In this document: positions 1 through 11,218 of the stretch, piece by piece
Position numbering within the stretch: the first letter of the stretch is position 1
Layout of the letters: each line of letters begins with the position of its first letter
NCBI GenBank assembly: GCA_001797255.1
Contig: MGOW01000075.1
Location: 8,472-41,463, forward strand
Length of the DNA stretch: 32,992 nucleotides
Direction of reading: 5' to 3'
Source: Clostridiales bacterium GWE2_32_10
GTDB lineage: Bacteria; Bacillota; Clostridia; Lachnospirales; UBA12420
Program-made: the position numbers and the translations under genes
The notes under the pieces: generated by a model
The model's database searches: none
Told to the model about the DNA's origin: nothing
Seen by the model: only the letters and a program-made list of their open reading frames with translations

Positions 1-84
1 ATTTTCAATAAATCCCTTTGTCCTTTCTACTGCCTCACAAATTCTATCTATCTCTATTATATCAAGTCCTATTCCCACTATCAT
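1..84 (-). CDS. acpS: Holo-[acyl-carrier-protein] synthase, N-terminal part (runs off the left edge)
   Basis: Only the first 28 codons are in the window. The translation begins MIVGIGLDIIEIDRI, the characteristic start of AcpS, with the Mg-binding Asp in the GxD motif (D8). AcpS transfers 4'-phosphopantetheine from CoA to the conserved serine of acyl carrier protein, activating it for fatty acid synthesis. The ATG at 84 follows a purine-rich AAGGGGG ribosome-binding site about 9 nt upstream. A promoter-like sequence lies at 112-140, so it probably starts its own transcript downstream of the chemotaxis receptor gene. The family is normally about 120-130 residues, so roughly three quarters of the gene is outside the window. 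Confidence 0.9.
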   Translation of the reverse strand, partial: MIVGIGLDIIEIDRICEAVERTKGFIEN

Positions 85-111
85 ACTTATATTCCCCCTT
101 AGCTTATTATT

Positions 112-140
112 ATTGTACCTTATAAAAACAAAAAAAGCAA
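112..140 (-). promoter_or_regulatory. Predicted sigma-A promoter of acpS, overlapping the upstream terminator
   Basis: On the minus strand TTGCTT (135-140) and TACAAT (112-117) are 17 nt apart, a good match to -35/-10 spacing, and lie about 28 nt before the acpS ATG. The -35 box shares bases with the 3' arm and T-tract of the terminator hairpin at 137-153. Prediction from sequence only. Confidence 0.55.
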
Positions 141-161
141 GTAAACTACTTGCTTTTTTGT
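129..161 (-). terminator. Intrinsic terminator after the chemotaxis receptor gene
   Basis: A perfect 7-bp stem GCAAGTA/TACTTGC with a 3-nt loop (137-153) is followed on the minus strand by a run of Ts. It lies about 20 nt after the receptor stop codon. The other side is also A/T-rich, so it could act in both directions. Confidence 0.8.
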
Positions 162-173
162 CGATTCTCTTTT

Positions 174-2252
174 TTATACTTTAAATTTTGATATTGCCTT
201 TTGAAGCTCTTGGGCTAGAGTAGCTAAATCCATACTTGCTGCTGAAACTTCTTTAAATGATGTTACTTGCTCTTCCGCAGACGCGGATACTTCCTCTGTA
301 CTCGCTGCATTTTCTTGAGCTATTGCCGATAAATCTTGCATTATTTTAAGAATATTTTCTTTGTTTCCAATCATTTCTTTACTTGTACCATTTAAGTTTT
401 CTATTGCCCTATCTGATACTTTGATACCTTCTGATATTTCGCTGTATTTTTTCTCTGTAATTTTAACACTTTCTATTTGCTCCTCTATTACCTTCAAAAC
501 TTCTTTTATAGTTTCTACTGATTCTTTTGAATCTCCTTTTAATGCATCTACTGCATTATCTATTATTTTAGTCGAATCTGTTGATTGCTCTGCAAGTTTT
601 CTTATCTCCTCTGCGACAACTGCAAATCCCTTCCCATGTTCCCCTGCTCTTGCTGCTTCTATTGCTGCATTCAAAGCTAGTAAATTTGTCTGTTCTGCTA
701 TTGTATTTATCACTTTACTTGTTTCACCTATATTCTCTGAACTCTTATTTGTTTTAATAATCTTATCATATACAGATTTAATAGCGCTTTCACTTGTTTT
801 AGTTTTCTTAGTTAAATTATCCACTACTTCTAAACCTTCATTTACTACCTTGTTTATTTTTAATGAAGCGTCATTTAAATTCATCATATATTTTTGATCT
901 TCGTCCATTAAGCTTCCTAACTTGTTAAGCTTTTCTGATCCTTCGGCTGTATTTTCTGCTTGGCTTGTTGCTCCCTTTGCAATATCTTCAACAGTTTTCG
1001 AAATTTCTTGAGCTGATGTAACAGCTTGGTCTGATGTTGCTGTCAATTCCTCTGATGCTGCTGCAAGCCTTTCAGATGAATTAGATACTTTTATAACCAT
1101 TTCTCTCATGTTTTTCGTCATATCTCTCATTGTATTACTTATTTTTCCTATCTCATCCTTACGTTTTAAATATTTATCATCAATCTCCACAGTCATATCT
1201 AAATTCGCAATAGTATTTAAATTATTTATTAACTTATTAAATGCTATCACAATTACCCTAGATATAAATATAGCTATAAGTGTTCCTAAAATAGCAATAG
1301 CTACTAAAGAAATATATACATCTATTCGAAGCTCTTCTGCATGTTTTAATACCTCATCCTTGCCTACCTCTATAACAAGCCCTTCTATAGCATCTCCAAA
1401 CATTACAGTAGTAAGACTTCCATAAACTAAATTACCCATATAATTTTTATATTCATACATATCAATAAAATTCAAATCTTTGTCTACTATAGGTCCTTTT
1501 AGTTGTTCATATGCCTTTGTCTGTATAGACTTCTTCAATATACCATCCTTGTACTCACCTTGTTTTGCATCAGATAATAATAACCCTGTTTCATTTATAA
1601 CATAGATATCAGCACTTGCTCCTAAAATTTCAAGTCCTTGACTAATCATCTCATCTAGCTTATCTTGATTAATCATCATATTAATAGTTCCTATAAGCTT
1701 ATGATTATTTGTTTCATATACAGGTGTCGATAAAACAAGAATCTCATCCATTACATATTCAGAATAAAACAAATCCGACCAATTTTGAACACCTTTCATT
1801 GATGTTTTTATGTACTCTCTATCATCAAGATTTACATTCTCAAGTTCTTTTTTTAATGTTGCTGAATATACAACATTTCCCTTTATATCAGTTGAAAATA
1901 TATCTGTATATCCATACATTTTTAGTGCATACAATAAAGCATCATCAATACTTTTATAATGCATTTCCCAGTCACGTCCATCACCATTTTGATTATAGTA
2001 TATTAATCCCTCATGTAATCTTTTTGTGTTTGCTAATACCTCTCCATTTACTTTTCTTTCATTAAAATATCTATTTAAAGAATCTTTAGATAAATTAGCA
2101 TACAAAATATTACTTTTCTTCACTTCTTCTTTTATATTACCTTCACCTTTATATAATACATATATTGCTATAACAAATATCGGAAGAATCCCTGTTATAA
2201 AAAACATCATAAGTAATTTGTTTTGCATTTTTAAATTCTCAAATTTCATCAT
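174..2252 (-). CDS. Methyl-accepting chemotaxis protein (transmembrane receptor)
   Basis: 692-residue membrane chemoreceptor. A first membrane segment spans about residues 13-34, followed by a roughly 270-residue extracytoplasmic sensor region of Cache-like character, a second membrane segment at about 311-332, then a HAMP-like linker and a long helical signalling domain. The highly conserved hairpin tip, [19 protein letters not shown] followed by [15 protein letters not shown], is intact at about residues 519-555. This part contacts CheA and CheW. The ligand cannot be read from the sequence. The start ATG at 2252 has AAAGGAG about 9 nt upstream (a second ATG follows directly). It has its own strong promoter and terminator, so it is probably a single-gene transcript. 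No other chemotaxis genes are in the window. Confidence 0.95.
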   Translation of the reverse strand: MMKFENLKMQNKLLMMFFITGILPIFVIAIYVLYKGEGNIKEEVKKSNILYANLSKDSLNRYFNERKVNGEVLANTKRLHEGLIYYNQNGDGRDWEMHYKSIDDALLYALKMYGYTDIFSTDIKGNVVYSATLKKELENVNLDDREYIKTSMKGVQNWSDLFYSEYVMDEILVLSTPVYETNNHKLIGTINMMINQDKLDEMISQGLEILGASADIYVINETGLLLSDAKQGEYKDGILKKSIQTKAYEQLKGPIVDKDLNFIDMYEYKNYMGNLVYGSLTTVMFGDAIEGLVIEVGKDEVLKHAEELRIDVYISLVAIAILGTLIAIFISRVIVIAFNKLINNLNTIANLDMTVEIDDKYLKRKDEIGKISNTMRDMTKNMREMVIKVSNSSERLAAASEELTATSDQAVTSAQEISKTVEDIAKGATSQAENTAEGSEKLNKLGSLMDEDQKYMMNLNDASLKINKVVNEGLEVVDNLTKKTKTSESAIKSVYDKIIKTNKSSENIGETSKVINTIAEQTNLLALNAAIEAARAGEHGKGFAVVAEEIRKLAEQSTDSTKIIDNAVDALKGDSKESVETIKEVLKVIEEQIESVKITEKKYSEISEGIKVSDRAIENLNGTSKEMIGNKENILKIMQDLSAIAQENAASTEEVSASAEEQVTSFKEVSAASMDLATLAQELQKAISKFKV

Positions 2253-2325
2253 ATTAAATCGCTCCTTTTATTAATATTTAGATATAATATTTATTTTTAT
2301 ATCTTACTCTTAAGACTCTTATTAT

Positions 2326-2353
2326 ATTATACTATTTTTTAGAATTTTGTCAA
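2326..2353 (-). promoter_or_regulatory. Predicted sigma-A promoter of the chemotaxis receptor gene
   Basis: On the minus strand TTGACA (2348-2353) and TATAAT (2326-2331) are consensus hexamers separated by 16 nt. They lie about 75 nt upstream of the receptor start codon and just after the rpoC terminator. Confidence 0.75.
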
Positions 2354-2382
2354 TATAAAACATAAAAATAAATTGTTTATTC

Positions 2383-2409
2383 TAAAATAAAAAGCAAGCT
2401 ATGCTTGCT
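2383..2409 (-). terminator. Intrinsic terminator of rpoBC, overlapping the rpoC stop codon
   Basis: A 7-bp stem AGCAAGC/GCTTGCT with a 3-nt loop (2393-2409) is followed on the minus strand by TTTTATTTT. The rpoC stop codon TAG (2399-2401) lies at the loop, so the last codons form one stem arm. Confidence 0.8.
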
Positions 2410-5400
2410 CTACTTCTTCTATTTCTCTTTTCTCTACACGTATCTCATCATATTTTTCCATACCTGTACCAGCCGGTATTAACTTACCTAAGATGACATT
2501 CTCCTTGAGTCCTATAAGTTCATCCATCTTACCTTTAATAGCTGCCTCTGTTAGCACTCTCGTAGTTTCTTGGAATGATGCTGCTGATAGGAATGAATCT
2601 GTAGCAAGTGAAGCCTTCGTAATACCTAGAAGCACATCTTTAAATACTATCGGTTGTAAGTTTTGCTCTAACAGTTCTTCATTTTTATTCATGACTTCTA
2701 TCCTATCAACAAATTTTCCAGGTAGGTAAGTACTATCCCCGCCTTCATCTATTCTAACTTTTCTAAGCATTTGTCTTGTTATAATCTCTATATGCTTATC
2801 ACAAATGTCAACTCCTTGCAAGCTATACACCTTTTGAACTTCTTTTAAAATGTACTGTTGGACAGCCTCAAGTCCGTTAATCTCTAGAATATCATGTGGA
2901 TTTATGCTACCGTCTGTCAATCTATCACCCGCAACTATTTCTTGCCCATCATACACTTTTATTTTCGAGTCAAATGGTATCAAATAATTCTTAGTATCTT
3001 CCACATTTTCAGTTATTATAGTAATCTCTCTCTTTTTATTTACCTCTTTTAGCTTTACAGCCCCTGATTTTTCTGAGATTATAGCCATACCTTTTGGTCT
3101 ACGAGCTTCAAAGATTTCTTCAACTCTCGGAAGACCTTGAGTTATATCTTTACCCGCAATACCGCCCGTATGGAAAGTACGCATTGTAAGCTGTGTACCA
3201 GGCTCTCCAATAGATTGAGCAGCTATAATACCTATCGCCTCGCCCTTCTTAACTGGTTTACCTGACGACATGTCTGAACCATAGCACTTATTACATACAC
3301 CATTGCTAGATTCACATGTAAATACTGTTCTAATATATACTTTTTCTATACCTGCCCTTACTACTAAATCAGCCTGCTTCTTATTTATCATAGTATCCGC
3401 AGGAACTATTATTTCTCCCGTGTTCGGATCTGCTATATCTAGTATTGACCATCTTCCATTAATACGATTTTCTAATGACTCTATCATTTCATTTCCATCT
3501 TTAAATGCTTCAATCCAAACTCCCTTAGCTTCACGTTCTTTAAAACAATCATCATCACGAGTTATCAAGTCCTGCGAAACATCAACAAGGCGTCGTGTTA
3601 GATAACCTGAATCAGATGTACGAAGAGCTGTATCCGCCATACCTTTTCTAGCACCATGTGCTGAAATAAAGTATTCTAATGCATTTAAACCTTCTTTAAA
3701 ACTTGATTTGATAGGTAGTTCAATAGTTTCCCCTGATGTGTCTGAGAAATTACCACGCATACCAGCCAATTGTTTTATCTGTGCCCTACTACCACGAGCT
3801 CCAGAATCAGACATCATAAATATATTATTAAATTCGCCTAGATATCCCATAAGAGCATCTGTCACTTTTTCAGTTGTCTGTTCCCATATAGATACAACTT
3901 GGCTATGTCTTTCTTTATCTGTTAATAATCCTTTTTTATAGAGTGAATCTAATTTCTCAACCTTCTTTTCTGCCTCAGCAAGTATTTCATATTTTTCTGG
4001 AGGAACTAACATATCTGAAATTGAAACACTTATCGCTCCTTGTGTTGAGAACCTATATCCTACATTTTTTATTCCATCTAACATTTCTACAACGTCTATA
4101 GATTCGTGTGACTGTATAGCTCTATCTATTATTTTCTTAAGTTGCTTTTTATTAACTAAGAAATTTATTTCATACTTAAACATTTCATCTTCCTTAGTTC
4201 TATCAACAAATCCTAAATCTTGAGGAATTGCTTCATTAAATAAAATTTTACCTGGAGTAATTTCGACTATCTTAGATATCCTCTCACCATTTATATCCAT
4301 TGTTCTACGAACATTTATTTTTGAATGCATTGTAAGTTCATGATTATAGTAAGCCATCAATGCCTCATCTTTATCTTTAAAATATCTACCTTCGCCTTTT
4401 TCTCCCTTTTTATCAAGCGTCATATAGTAGCAACCCAAAACCATATCTTGAGTAGGCACAGAAACCGCAGTCGCATCCGATAATTTTAGTAAATTATTTG
4501 AAGATAGCATTAAAAATCTACACTCAGCTTGTGCCTCAACTGAAAGTGGCACGTGAACAGCCATCTGATCTCCATCAAAGTCTGCATTATATGCTGTACA
4601 AACAAGAGGATGAAGCCTTATCGCTTTTCCTTCTACTAAAATAGGTTCAAATGCTTGGATACCTAATCTATGAAGTGTAGGTGCACGATTTAATAGAACT
4701 GGATGTTCTTTTATAACATTTTCTAGTATATCCCATACTTCAGGATGCAATCTTTCAACCATCTTTTTGGCTGATTTTATATTATGTGCTACTCCCTTTT
4801 TAACTAATTCTCTCATAACAAATGGCTTAAATAATTCTATTGCCATTTCCTTTGGTAATCCACATTGATAAAATTTTAGTTCTGGACCTACAACTATAAC
4901 TGAACGTCCTGAGTAGTCAACCCTTTTTCCAAGTAGATTTTGACGGAATCGCCCTTGTTTTCCTTTTAACATATCAGATAAAGATTTTAGTGGTCTATTC
5001 CCAGGACCAGTTACTGGTCTTCCTCTTCTTCCATTATCTATTAGTGCATCAACTGCTTCTTGTAACATTCTTTTCTCATTTCTTACAATTATATCAGGTG
5101 CACCCAACTCTAATAACCTTTTTAATCTGTTATTTCTATTAATGACCCTTCGATATAAGTCATTCAAATCAGACGTAGCAAACCTTCCTCCATCTAACTG
5201 TACCATCGGTCTAAGCTCTGGAGGTATAACTGGTACTACATCAAGTATCATCCACTCGGGTTTATTTTTCGACTCATAAAATGCTTCAACAGCTTCAAGT
5301 CTTTTGATAATCCGTAGTTTCTTTTGTCCACTAGCAGAATACAAATCTGACCTTAGCTCGTTAAATTCTTTTTCTAAGTCTATGTTTTGTAATAATTCTT

Positions 5401-5944
5401 TTATAGCTTCTGCTCCCATTCCTACTTTGAAAGCTTTTTCGCCATAATTTTCTACTGCTTCCCTATATTCATTTTCGGATAATAATTGTTTATATTCAAG
5501 TCCTGTATTTCCTTGTTCTAGAACAATATAAGAAGCAAAATACAACACTTTTTCAAGCGAACGAGGTGACACATCAAGTAAAAGTCCCATTCTACTAGGT
5601 ATTCCTTTAAAATACCATATATGTGATACAGGAGCAGCAAGCTCTATATGCCCCATTCTTTCACGCCTAACTTTAGACTTTGTCACTTCAACGCCACATC
5701 TGTCACAAACTACACCTTTATATCTCACTCTTTTATATTTACCACAAAAACATTCCCAGTCCCTTGTAGGCCCAAATATTCTTTCACAGAAAAGCCCATC
5801 CCTTTCAGGCTTCAAGGTTCTATAGTTAATAGTTTCTGGCTTCTTCACTTCACCTTTCGACCATTCTCTAATCTTTTCTGGCGATGCTAACTTTATTTTC
5901 ATTACATCAAATGAATTTGAATATTTTTTTGTTGTATTAGACAT
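2399..5944 (-). CDS. rpoC: DNA-directed RNA polymerase subunit beta'
   Basis: 1181 residues, the usual Firmicutes length. The N-terminal zinc-binding region has the cysteine pairs CFC and CDRC (about residues 70-88). The catalytic Mg-binding loop [12 protein letters not shown] is at about residues 450-461. The second zinc site (DDC plus [11 protein letters not shown]) is present, as is the trigger-loop region around [13 protein letters not shown]. It forms the active-site clamp of RNA polymerase with RpoB. The gene lies 49 bp after rpoB with no terminator between, so the two are co-transcribed. The start at MSNTTKK has a GGAG about 10 nt upstream. No ribosomal protein genes follow; a chemoreceptor gene comes next instead. 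Confidence 0.99.
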   Translation of the reverse strand: MSNTTKKYSNSFDVMKIKLASPEKIREWSKGEVKKPETINYRTLKPERDGLFCERIFGPTRDWECFCGKYKRVRYKGVVCDRCGVEVTKSKVRRERMGHIELAAPVSHIWYFKGIPSRMGLLLDVSPRSLEKVLYFASYIVLEQGNTGLEYKQLLSENEYREAVENYGEKAFKVGMGAEAIKELLQNIDLEKEFNELRSDLYSASGQKKLRIIKRLEAVEAFYESKNKPEWMILDVVPVIPPELRPMVQLDGGRFATSDLNDLYRRVINRNNRLKRLLELGAPDIIVRNEKRMLQEAVDALIDNGRRGRPVTGPGNRPLKSLSDMLKGKQGRFRQNLLGKRVDYSGRSVIVVGPELKFYQCGLPKEMAIELFKPFVMRELVKKGVAHNIKSAKKMVERLHPEVWDILENVIKEHPVLLNRAPTLHRLGIQAFEPILVEGKAIRLHPLVCTAYNADFDGDQMAVHVPLSVEAQAECRFLMLSSNNLLKLSDATAVSVPTQDMVLGCYYMTLDKKGEKGEGRYFKDKDEALMAYYNHELTMHSKINVRRTMDINGERISKIVEITPGKILFNEAIPQDLGFVDRTKEDEMFKYEINFLVNKKQLKKIIDRAIQSHESIDVVEMLDGIKNVGYRFSTQGAISVSISDMLVPPEKYEILAEAEKKVEKLDSLYKKGLLTDKERHSQVVSIWEQTTEKVTDALMGYLGEFNNIFMMSDSGARGSRAQIKQLAGMRGNFSDTSGETIELPIKSSFKEGLNALEYFISAHGARKGMADTALRTSDSGYLTRRLVDVSQDLITRDDDCFKEREAKGVWIEAFKDGNEMIESLENRINGRWSILDIADPNTGEIIVPADTMINKKQADLVVRAGIEKVYIRTVFTCESSNGVCNKCYGSDMSSGKPVKKGEAIGIIAAQSIGEPGTQLTMRTFHTGGIAGKDITQGLPRVEEIFEARRPKGMAIISEKSGAVKLKEVNKKREITIITENVEDTKNYLIPFDSKIKVYDGQEIVAGDRLTDGSINPHDILEINGLEAVQQYILKEVQKVYSLQGVDICDKHIEIITRQMLRKVRIDEGGDSTYLPGKFVDRIEVMNKNEELLEQNLQPIVFKDVLLGITKASLATDSFLSAASFQETTRVLTEAAIKGKMDELIGLKENVILGKLIPAGTGMEKYDEIRVEKREIEEVEQA

Positions 5945-5993
5945 CCGAATTTCACTCCAATCTTTTTAAGATATGTTTATTAATTTTTATTTT

Positions 5994-8900
5994 CTAGAAC
6001 AAGTCGTCTTCATCAACTATATTAATGCCTTCATTACTAGCAAGTTCATCTGGTGTTATATATTGTACAGAAAATGATATTTCATTATCATCGTCCTTAT
6101 TATTATTCATCTTTTCATCTTTATTCTCAAAGAACGTATCTTCTATATCATCATTTTCTATTTCTTTTATATCGAATTCTTGATCTTGTGCTTTGTCATA
6201 AACAGTTATATCTAGACCTAATGCTTGTAGTTCTTTTAATAAAACTTTAAATGATTCTGGTATTCCTGGTTTAGGGATATTTTCTCCCTTAACTATTGCT
6301 TCATAAGTTCTAACACGTCCCACAACATCATCAGATTTTACAGTTAAAAGTTCTTGTAATGTGTACGCAGCACCGTATGCTTCAAGTGCCCAAACCTCCA
6401 TCTCTCCAAATCTTTGACCACCAAATTGCGCTTTACCTCCAAGTGGCTGCTGAGTTACAAGAGAATATGGTCCTGTCGAACGAGCATGTATCTTATCATC
6501 AACTAAATGATGTAGCTTCAAATAATGCATATACCCAACAGTTACAGCATTATCAAACTCCTCCCCCGTTCTTCCATCTCTAAGCCTTATCTTTCCATCT
6601 TCGCTTATTGGCACATCTTTCCATTCTGCCCTATGCTCTTTATTAGTCTCTAAATATTCAAATAATCCTTCGTCTAATCTATCTTTCCATTTTTCTACAA
6701 ATACTTCCCATTTATCATTTGCATAATCATTAGCCAAATTTAGAGTTTGAATAACCTCAGGTTCCTTTGCACCGTTGAACACCGGTGTAGATATTTTTAT
6801 TCCAAGTGCCTTTGCTGCAAGCCCTAAATGAACTTCGAGTACTTGCCCAATATTCATACGCGATGGAACTCCAAGTGGATTTAACACTATATCAAGTGGT
6901 CTACCATTTGGCATATATGGCATGTCTTCTACAGGTAATACCCTTGAGATAACCCCTTTATTACCATGACGACCAGCCATCTTATCCCCAACTGAAATTT
7001 TTCTCTTTTGAGCTATATAAACTCTAACAACTTCATTTACTCCAGGTGGCAATTCATCACCATTATCTTTTGAGAATACATGAACATCAAGTATTATACC
7101 TGCTTGACCATGTGAAACCCTAAGGGATGTATCTCTAACCTCTCTTGACTTTTCTCCAAAAATGGCTCTAAGCAATCTTTCTTCTGCAGTAAGCTCTGTC
7201 TCACCCTTTGGAGTTACCTTACCAACTAATATATCTCCAGGCAATACTTCTGCTCCTATACGTATTATTCCTCTCGCATCTAAATCCTTTATTGCCTCAT
7301 CGCCTATATTAGGAATATCTCTAGTTATATCTTCAGGTCCGAGTTTTGTATCCCTTGATTCTGTTTTATATTCTTCAATATGAATAGACGTATAGACATC
7401 CTCTTGAACTATTTTTTCATTAAGTAGTATCGCATCCTCATAATTATAGCCTTCCCATGTCATAAATCCTATTAGCACATTTCTACCTAGTGCTATTTCT
7501 CCATCCTTTGTAGAAGGACCATCCGCAATAACATCTCCCTTTTTCACCTTCTGTCCTCTGTCTACAACTGGTATATAATTTATGCAATTTGTGTGGTTAC
7601 TTCTTTTAAACTTTAATGGCTCATACTTGTCATATCCTGAATTAATATTTTTTATTATTATTTCGGTAGCCGAAGATTTAGTTACAATACCATCCTCTTT
7701 TGCTACTATTACAGCTCCCGAGTCCACTGCTACTTTATGTTCTAGTCCAGTACCTATAAATGCTGCCTCCGTTTTAATAAGTGGAACTGATTGGCGTTGC
7801 ATATTTGCACCCATTAACGCACGATTGGCATCATCATTCTCTAGGAAAGGTATCATAGCTGTAGCCACAGAAAACATTTGCTTTGGAGATACTTCCATTA
7901 AGTCTGCTCTATACTTACTTATTTCAATAAATTCATCTTTCTTATGTCTACCTGTTACTTTATCATTTACAAAGGTTCCATCCTCATTAAGTGGCTCATT
8001 TGCTTGAGCAACTACATATTTCTCCTCTTCATCAGCAGGCATATAAATTATTTCTTCTGTGACTATTGGTTCAGATCCTGTTTTATCTATTTTTCTATAC
8101 GGAGTCTCAATAAATCCGTATTCATTTATCTTTGCATATATCGAAAGTGAGTTAATAAGTCCTATGTTCGGTCCTTCCGGAGTCTCTACCGGACACATTC
8201 TACCGAAATGTGTATAGTGAACGTCTCTTACCTCAAACCCTGCCCTTTCTCTTGATAATCCCCCTGGTCCAAGAGCTGATAAACGTCTTTTATGAGTAAT
8301 CTCTGAAAGTGGATTGTTTTGATCCATAAACTGTGATAATTGAGAGCTTCCAAAAAATTCTTTTATTGCAGCTGAAATAGGCTTTGTATTTATAAGTACT
8401 TGCGGAGTAATTATATCAATATTTTGCAAGTTCATTCTCTCTCTAACTACCTTTTCGGTTCTGGTTAAACCTATTCTAATCTGATTTTGTAATAACTCTC
8501 CAACACATCTTATTCTTCTATTTCCTAGGTGATCAATGTCATCTTTTTTCCCTACACCATATTCTAAATGAATTATATAATTTATACTAGCTAAAATATC
8601 CTCCACTGTAATATGCAAAGGTAATAAAGCTTTCATGTTATTTTTGATTGCATTCTTTAATTCTTTTTCATCTGTGTATTTACTAATCAAATCTCTAAGA
8701 ACAGGCAAATACACTCTTTCCTTTATACCTAATTCTGAAACATCTATATCTAAATAACTATTTATATCAACTGTCAAATTAGACAATACCTTAGTTACAG
8801 TATCCTCTGCAAATACCCCAAACGAATGTATACCCGCATCCTGTATTTGATCAGCCAGTTCTTCATTTATAACTTCACCTTCACTTACTATTATCTCTCC

Positions 8901-9815
8901 TGTAAGTGGGTTAGCTATCGTTTCTGCAGCTTTAAAACCTGCAACTCTATTTCTTAACATAAGCTTTTTATTAAATTTATATCTTCCAACCTTAGCAAGG
9001 TCATATCTTCTATCATCAAACATCATATTGGTAAATAAGCTTTCTGCACTATCTACTGTAGGTGGTTCGCCTGGTCTTAGCTTTTTATATATTTCAACAA
9101 GACCCTCTTCTCTAGTTTTCGCTACATCCTTTTCAAGAGTTGCAAGTATCTTAGGATCTTCACCAAATAAATCTTTTATTTCTTGATCTGAGTTTATCCC
9201 CAAAGCTCTAATAAGGCATGTAACTGGTAATTTTCTAGTCCTGTCAACCCGTGCATAGAATATATCCTTTGAATCAGTTTCATACTCTAACCAAGCTCCC
9301 CTATTCGGTATAACTGTTGATGTTATTAACTGCTTTCCTAATTTATCATAATCTATTTTATAATAAATCCCTGGTGATCTTACCAACTGACTTACAACAA
9401 CACGTTCAGCCCCATTTATAACAAATGAGCCTGTTTCTGTCATAAGCGGAAAATCAGCAATAAAAATATTTTGTTCTTTTATCTCTTGAGTTTCCTTATT
9501 ATAAAGTCGCACCTTAACTCTAAGAGGTGCTGCATAAGTCATGTCTCTTGCTTTGCATTCTTCAATAGAATACTTAATCTTATCTTTTTCTATTTGAAAA
9601 TCCATGAACTCTAAAACTAAATTATTGTTATAATCAATTATAGGAGATATATCATAAAAAACCTCTTCTAACCCTTCTTTGATTAACCATTTATAAGATT
9701 CTTTTTGAATATCTATAAAATCCGGCATTTCTGCAACTTCTCCTGTCCTTGCATAAGACATACGAATTGCGTTACCAGATCTCTCAGGCTTGATACGAAC
9801 TTTTTTCATCAACAT
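5994..9815 (-). CDS. rpoB: DNA-directed RNA polymerase subunit beta
   Basis: 1273 residues. The rifampicin-binding segment beginning [17 protein letters not shown] is at about residue 487, followed by [16 protein letters not shown]. The positions matching E. coli Q513, D516, H526 and S531 are all the sensitive-type residues. Other conserved blocks include [10 protein letters not shown] and [24 protein letters not shown]. The C-terminus carries an extra stretch of about 70 residues rich in Asp, Glu and Asn, beyond the conserved end that packs against RpoC. The start may be the ATG at 9815 or the in-frame ATG at 9809 (MKKVRIKPE); AAGGAG is 4 or 10 nt upstream respectively. Transcribed with rpoC from the promoter at 9908-9936. 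Confidence 0.99.
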   Translation of the reverse strand: MLMKKVRIKPERSGNAIRMSYARTGEVAEMPDFIDIQKESYKWLIKEGLEEVFYDISPIIDYNNNLVLEFMDFQIEKDKIKYSIEECKARDMTYAAPLRVKVRLYNKETQEIKEQNIFIADFPLMTETGSFVINGAERVVVSQLVRSPGIYYKIDYDKLGKQLITSTVIPNRGAWLEYETDSKDIFYARVDRTRKLPVTCLIRALGINSDQEIKDLFGEDPKILATLEKDVAKTREEGLVEIYKKLRPGEPPTVDSAESLFTNMMFDDRRYDLAKVGRYKFNKKLMLRNRVAGFKAAETIANPLTGEIIVSEGEVINEELADQIQDAGIHSFGVFAEDTVTKVLSNLTVDINSYLDIDVSELGIKERVYLPVLRDLISKYTDEKELKNAIKNNMKALLPLHITVEDILASINYIIHLEYGVGKKDDIDHLGNRRIRCVGELLQNQIRIGLTRTEKVVRERMNLQNIDIITPQVLINTKPISAAIKEFFGSSQLSQFMDQNNPLSEITHKRRLSALGPGGLSRERAGFEVRDVHYTHFGRMCPVETPEGPNIGLINSLSIYAKINEYGFIETPYRKIDKTGSEPIVTEEIIYMPADEEEKYVVAQANEPLNEDGTFVNDKVTGRHKKDEFIEISKYRADLMEVSPKQMFSVATAMIPFLENDDANRALMGANMQRQSVPLIKTEAAFIGTGLEHKVAVDSGAVIVAKEDGIVTKSSATEIIIKNINSGYDKYEPLKFKRSNHTNCINYIPVVDRGQKVKKGDVIADGPSTKDGEIALGRNVLIGFMTWEGYNYEDAILLNEKIVQEDVYTSIHIEEYKTESRDTKLGPEDITRDIPNIGDEAIKDLDARGIIRIGAEVLPGDILVGKVTPKGETELTAEERLLRAIFGEKSREVRDTSLRVSHGQAGIILDVHVFSKDNGDELPPGVNEVVRVYIAQKRKISVGDKMAGRHGNKGVISRVLPVEDMPYMPNGRPLDIVLNPLGVPSRMNIGQVLEVHLGLAAKALGIKISTPVFNGAKEPEVIQTLNLANDYANDKWEVFVEKWKDRLDEGLFEYLETNKEHRAEWKDVPISEDGKIRLRDGRTGEEFDNAVTVGYMHYLKLHHLVDDKIHARSTGPYSLVTQQPLGGKAQFGGQRFGEMEVWALEAYGAAYTLQELLTVKSDDVVGRVRTYEAIVKGENIPKPGIPESFKVLLKELQALGLDITVYDKAQDQEFDIKEIENDDIEDTFFENKDEKMNNNKDDDNEISFSVQYITPDELASNEGINIVDEDDLF

Positions 9816-9907
9816 TTCACTCCTTAGTCATATTTTGTAATTTTTTCTTTTTATGTAAATTTTATACATTTTTTACAGTCTCTACGAGCATATAAGTACA
9901 TTCTATT

Positions 9908-9936
9908 ATAATAACATAAAAATGCAAGTGAGTCAA
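9908..9936 (-). promoter_or_regulatory. Predicted sigma-A promoter of rpoBC
   Basis: On the minus strand TTGACT (9931-9936) and TATTAT (9908-9913) are 17 nt apart, with a TG one base before the -10 (extended -10). A second TATAAT-like box overlaps it by 3 nt. This gives an untranslated leader of roughly 85-90 nt before rpoB. I see no clear attenuator or riboswitch fold in the leader. Confidence 0.7.
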
Positions 9937-9970
9937 GCAACTTGTGAAAAAAATTTTTTAAAAGGTTACT

Positions 9971-11062
9971 TTAAATTCCTGGTGCATTATTTTCTATTTT
10001 TGTTTGCTCATTACTTTTTATGGTTGGATTTTGTTCAGCCCCTGCAAAAATTCCATTTATATATTCTATATCACTAATATTTTGTTCATTACTTACTCTT
10101 TTTTGGGCATAACACATCGCTAGAATGTCAGGTACATTTTTTGCAATATAATATTCATTAAACCCTTGCTCTCGTTCTATATCTTTTTTTTGAGATTTAT
10201 CTAATAATGTAATTCTAGATATCGTCTTACTTCTGTGTTTGTCGTTTTCTCCACCTATAGTAAAATCACCATTATACTGTTCTATAGCTATAATTGTTTT
10301 TAACATATCAGGATTATTTTTATATTCTGGATGATATTTTAATAACTCTTTCTCATTTCGTTCATATTTTTTAGAGTTATTTATTACATTATCTCTTATA
10401 TACAAAATATCTATTGCACACATAGCTGCTGCAGTTCCAAAACTTCTAGCAAAAACATCAAAAGTATTACTATTAGGTATCTCTATTTCATTTTTAAAAA
10501 TATCTCTTAAATGTCTTTCAACATAGCTCCACTGTCCATTTGTCGATCTACGTTTAACTCCACCAAGTTTTTTATATAAATTTTCTACTGTATATACCTT
10601 TATCATTTGGAATGGTCCGATAGCTCCCGCGGTAGAATCATTTAAATCAGTACCACCACCACTTTCTATGCTATATAAGACAGTAGCCGCAATATTCATA
10701 ATCCGCATATCATCTATAGTTTTAATTATCCCTTCTTCATATAAGATTTGATTTACATGTTCTATTATTTTCTCTTTTTCCATTGCGCTTTGAAGATTTT
10801 TTAAATTATTATAACCTACTTCCTCTCTCATTTCATCAGTCAATTTTATTTCAGATAATTTTACATATTCTTCTTTAATTACACCTGTTCCATTAATCAT
10901 ATTTGATTTTGTATCTGTAATAGTAGTTTTAATATTCCCTATATTATTGTCCATATTACCTACATTCGACAGCGGTGAATGTGTAACAACAGATGCAAGA
11001 AATGTCCCAACCGTTATTAGTTTCTTAATTGCAACACCAACAACATTTAAACTTTCATTCAT
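9971..11062 (-). CDS. Putative secreted lytic transglycosylase-like (lysozyme-fold) protein
   Basis: 363 residues. The N-terminus (VGVAIKKLITVGTFLASVV) looks like a signal peptide or membrane anchor. The segment SIESGGG (about residue 133) followed by STAGAIGPFQMI matches the catalytic-Glu and GA-G-QM pattern of SLT/lysozyme-like transglycosylases. A later AIEQYNGD resembles the family's AYNxG motif. Such enzymes cleave peptidoglycan glycan strands. The N-terminal 100 and C-terminal 60 residues match nothing I recognise. I chose the ATG at 11062, which has AGGTGA 5 nt upstream, over a GTG 9 nt earlier. It has its own consensus promoter and sits directly upstream of rpoB with no obvious terminator between. 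Exact substrate unknown. Confidence 0.65.
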   Translation of the reverse strand: MNESLNVVGVAIKKLITVGTFLASVVTHSPLSNVGNMDNNIGNIKTTITDTKSNMINGTGVIKEEYVKLSEIKLTDEMREEVGYNNLKNLQSAMEKEKIIEHVNQILYEEGIIKTIDDMRIMNIAATVLYSIESGGGTDLNDSTAGAIGPFQMIKVYTVENLYKKLGGVKRRSTNGQWSYVERHLRDIFKNEIEIPNSNTFDVFARSFGTAAAMCAIDILYIRDNVINNSKKYERNEKELLKYHPEYKNNPDMLKTIIAIEQYNGDFTIGGENDKHRSKTISRITLLDKSQKKDIEREQGFNEYYIAKNVPDILAMCYAQKRVSNEQNISDIEYINGIFAGAEQNPTIKSNEQTKIENNAPGI

Positions 11063-11097
11063 ATATATCACCTACTTTCATTTAATTCAGCTTTTTA

Positions 11098-11126
11098 AGT
11101 ATACTACTTTTTACATATTTTGTCAA
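11098..11126 (-). promoter_or_regulatory. Predicted sigma-A promoter of the transglycosylase-like gene
   Basis: On the minus strand TTGACA (11121-11126) and TATACT (11098-11103) are separated by exactly 17 nt, about 35 nt before the ATG at 11062. This is one of the best consensus promoters in the window. Confidence 0.8.
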
Positions 11127-11138
11127 TATTTTAAAACA

Positions 11139-11182
11139 GAAAAAAATGAGCATTTAGATGTTTAATCCTAAATATCCATTTT
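11139..11182 (-). terminator. Probable terminator after tRNA-Arg
   Basis: Imperfect hairpin: on the minus strand ATGGATATTTAG pairs with CTAAATGCTCAT around a 3-by-3 internal mismatch, then a T7 run follows. It lies about 40 nt after the tRNA 3' end and just ahead of the next promoter. Confidence 0.55.
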
Positions 11183-11218
11183 TCTATTGAGTACGTATTA
11201 TACCATCATTTTTTCAAC

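Noticed and set aside
361-897. Plus-strand open frames inside the chemoreceptor, rpoC, rpoB and SbcC-like genes
   Set aside because: All are antisense to strongly conserved genes and their translations are hydrophobic low-complexity sequence typical of shadow frames.
9816-9907. Riboswitch or attenuator in the rpoB leader
   Set aside because: No strong paired stems or terminator-like structure are visible by eye in this AT-rich leader.
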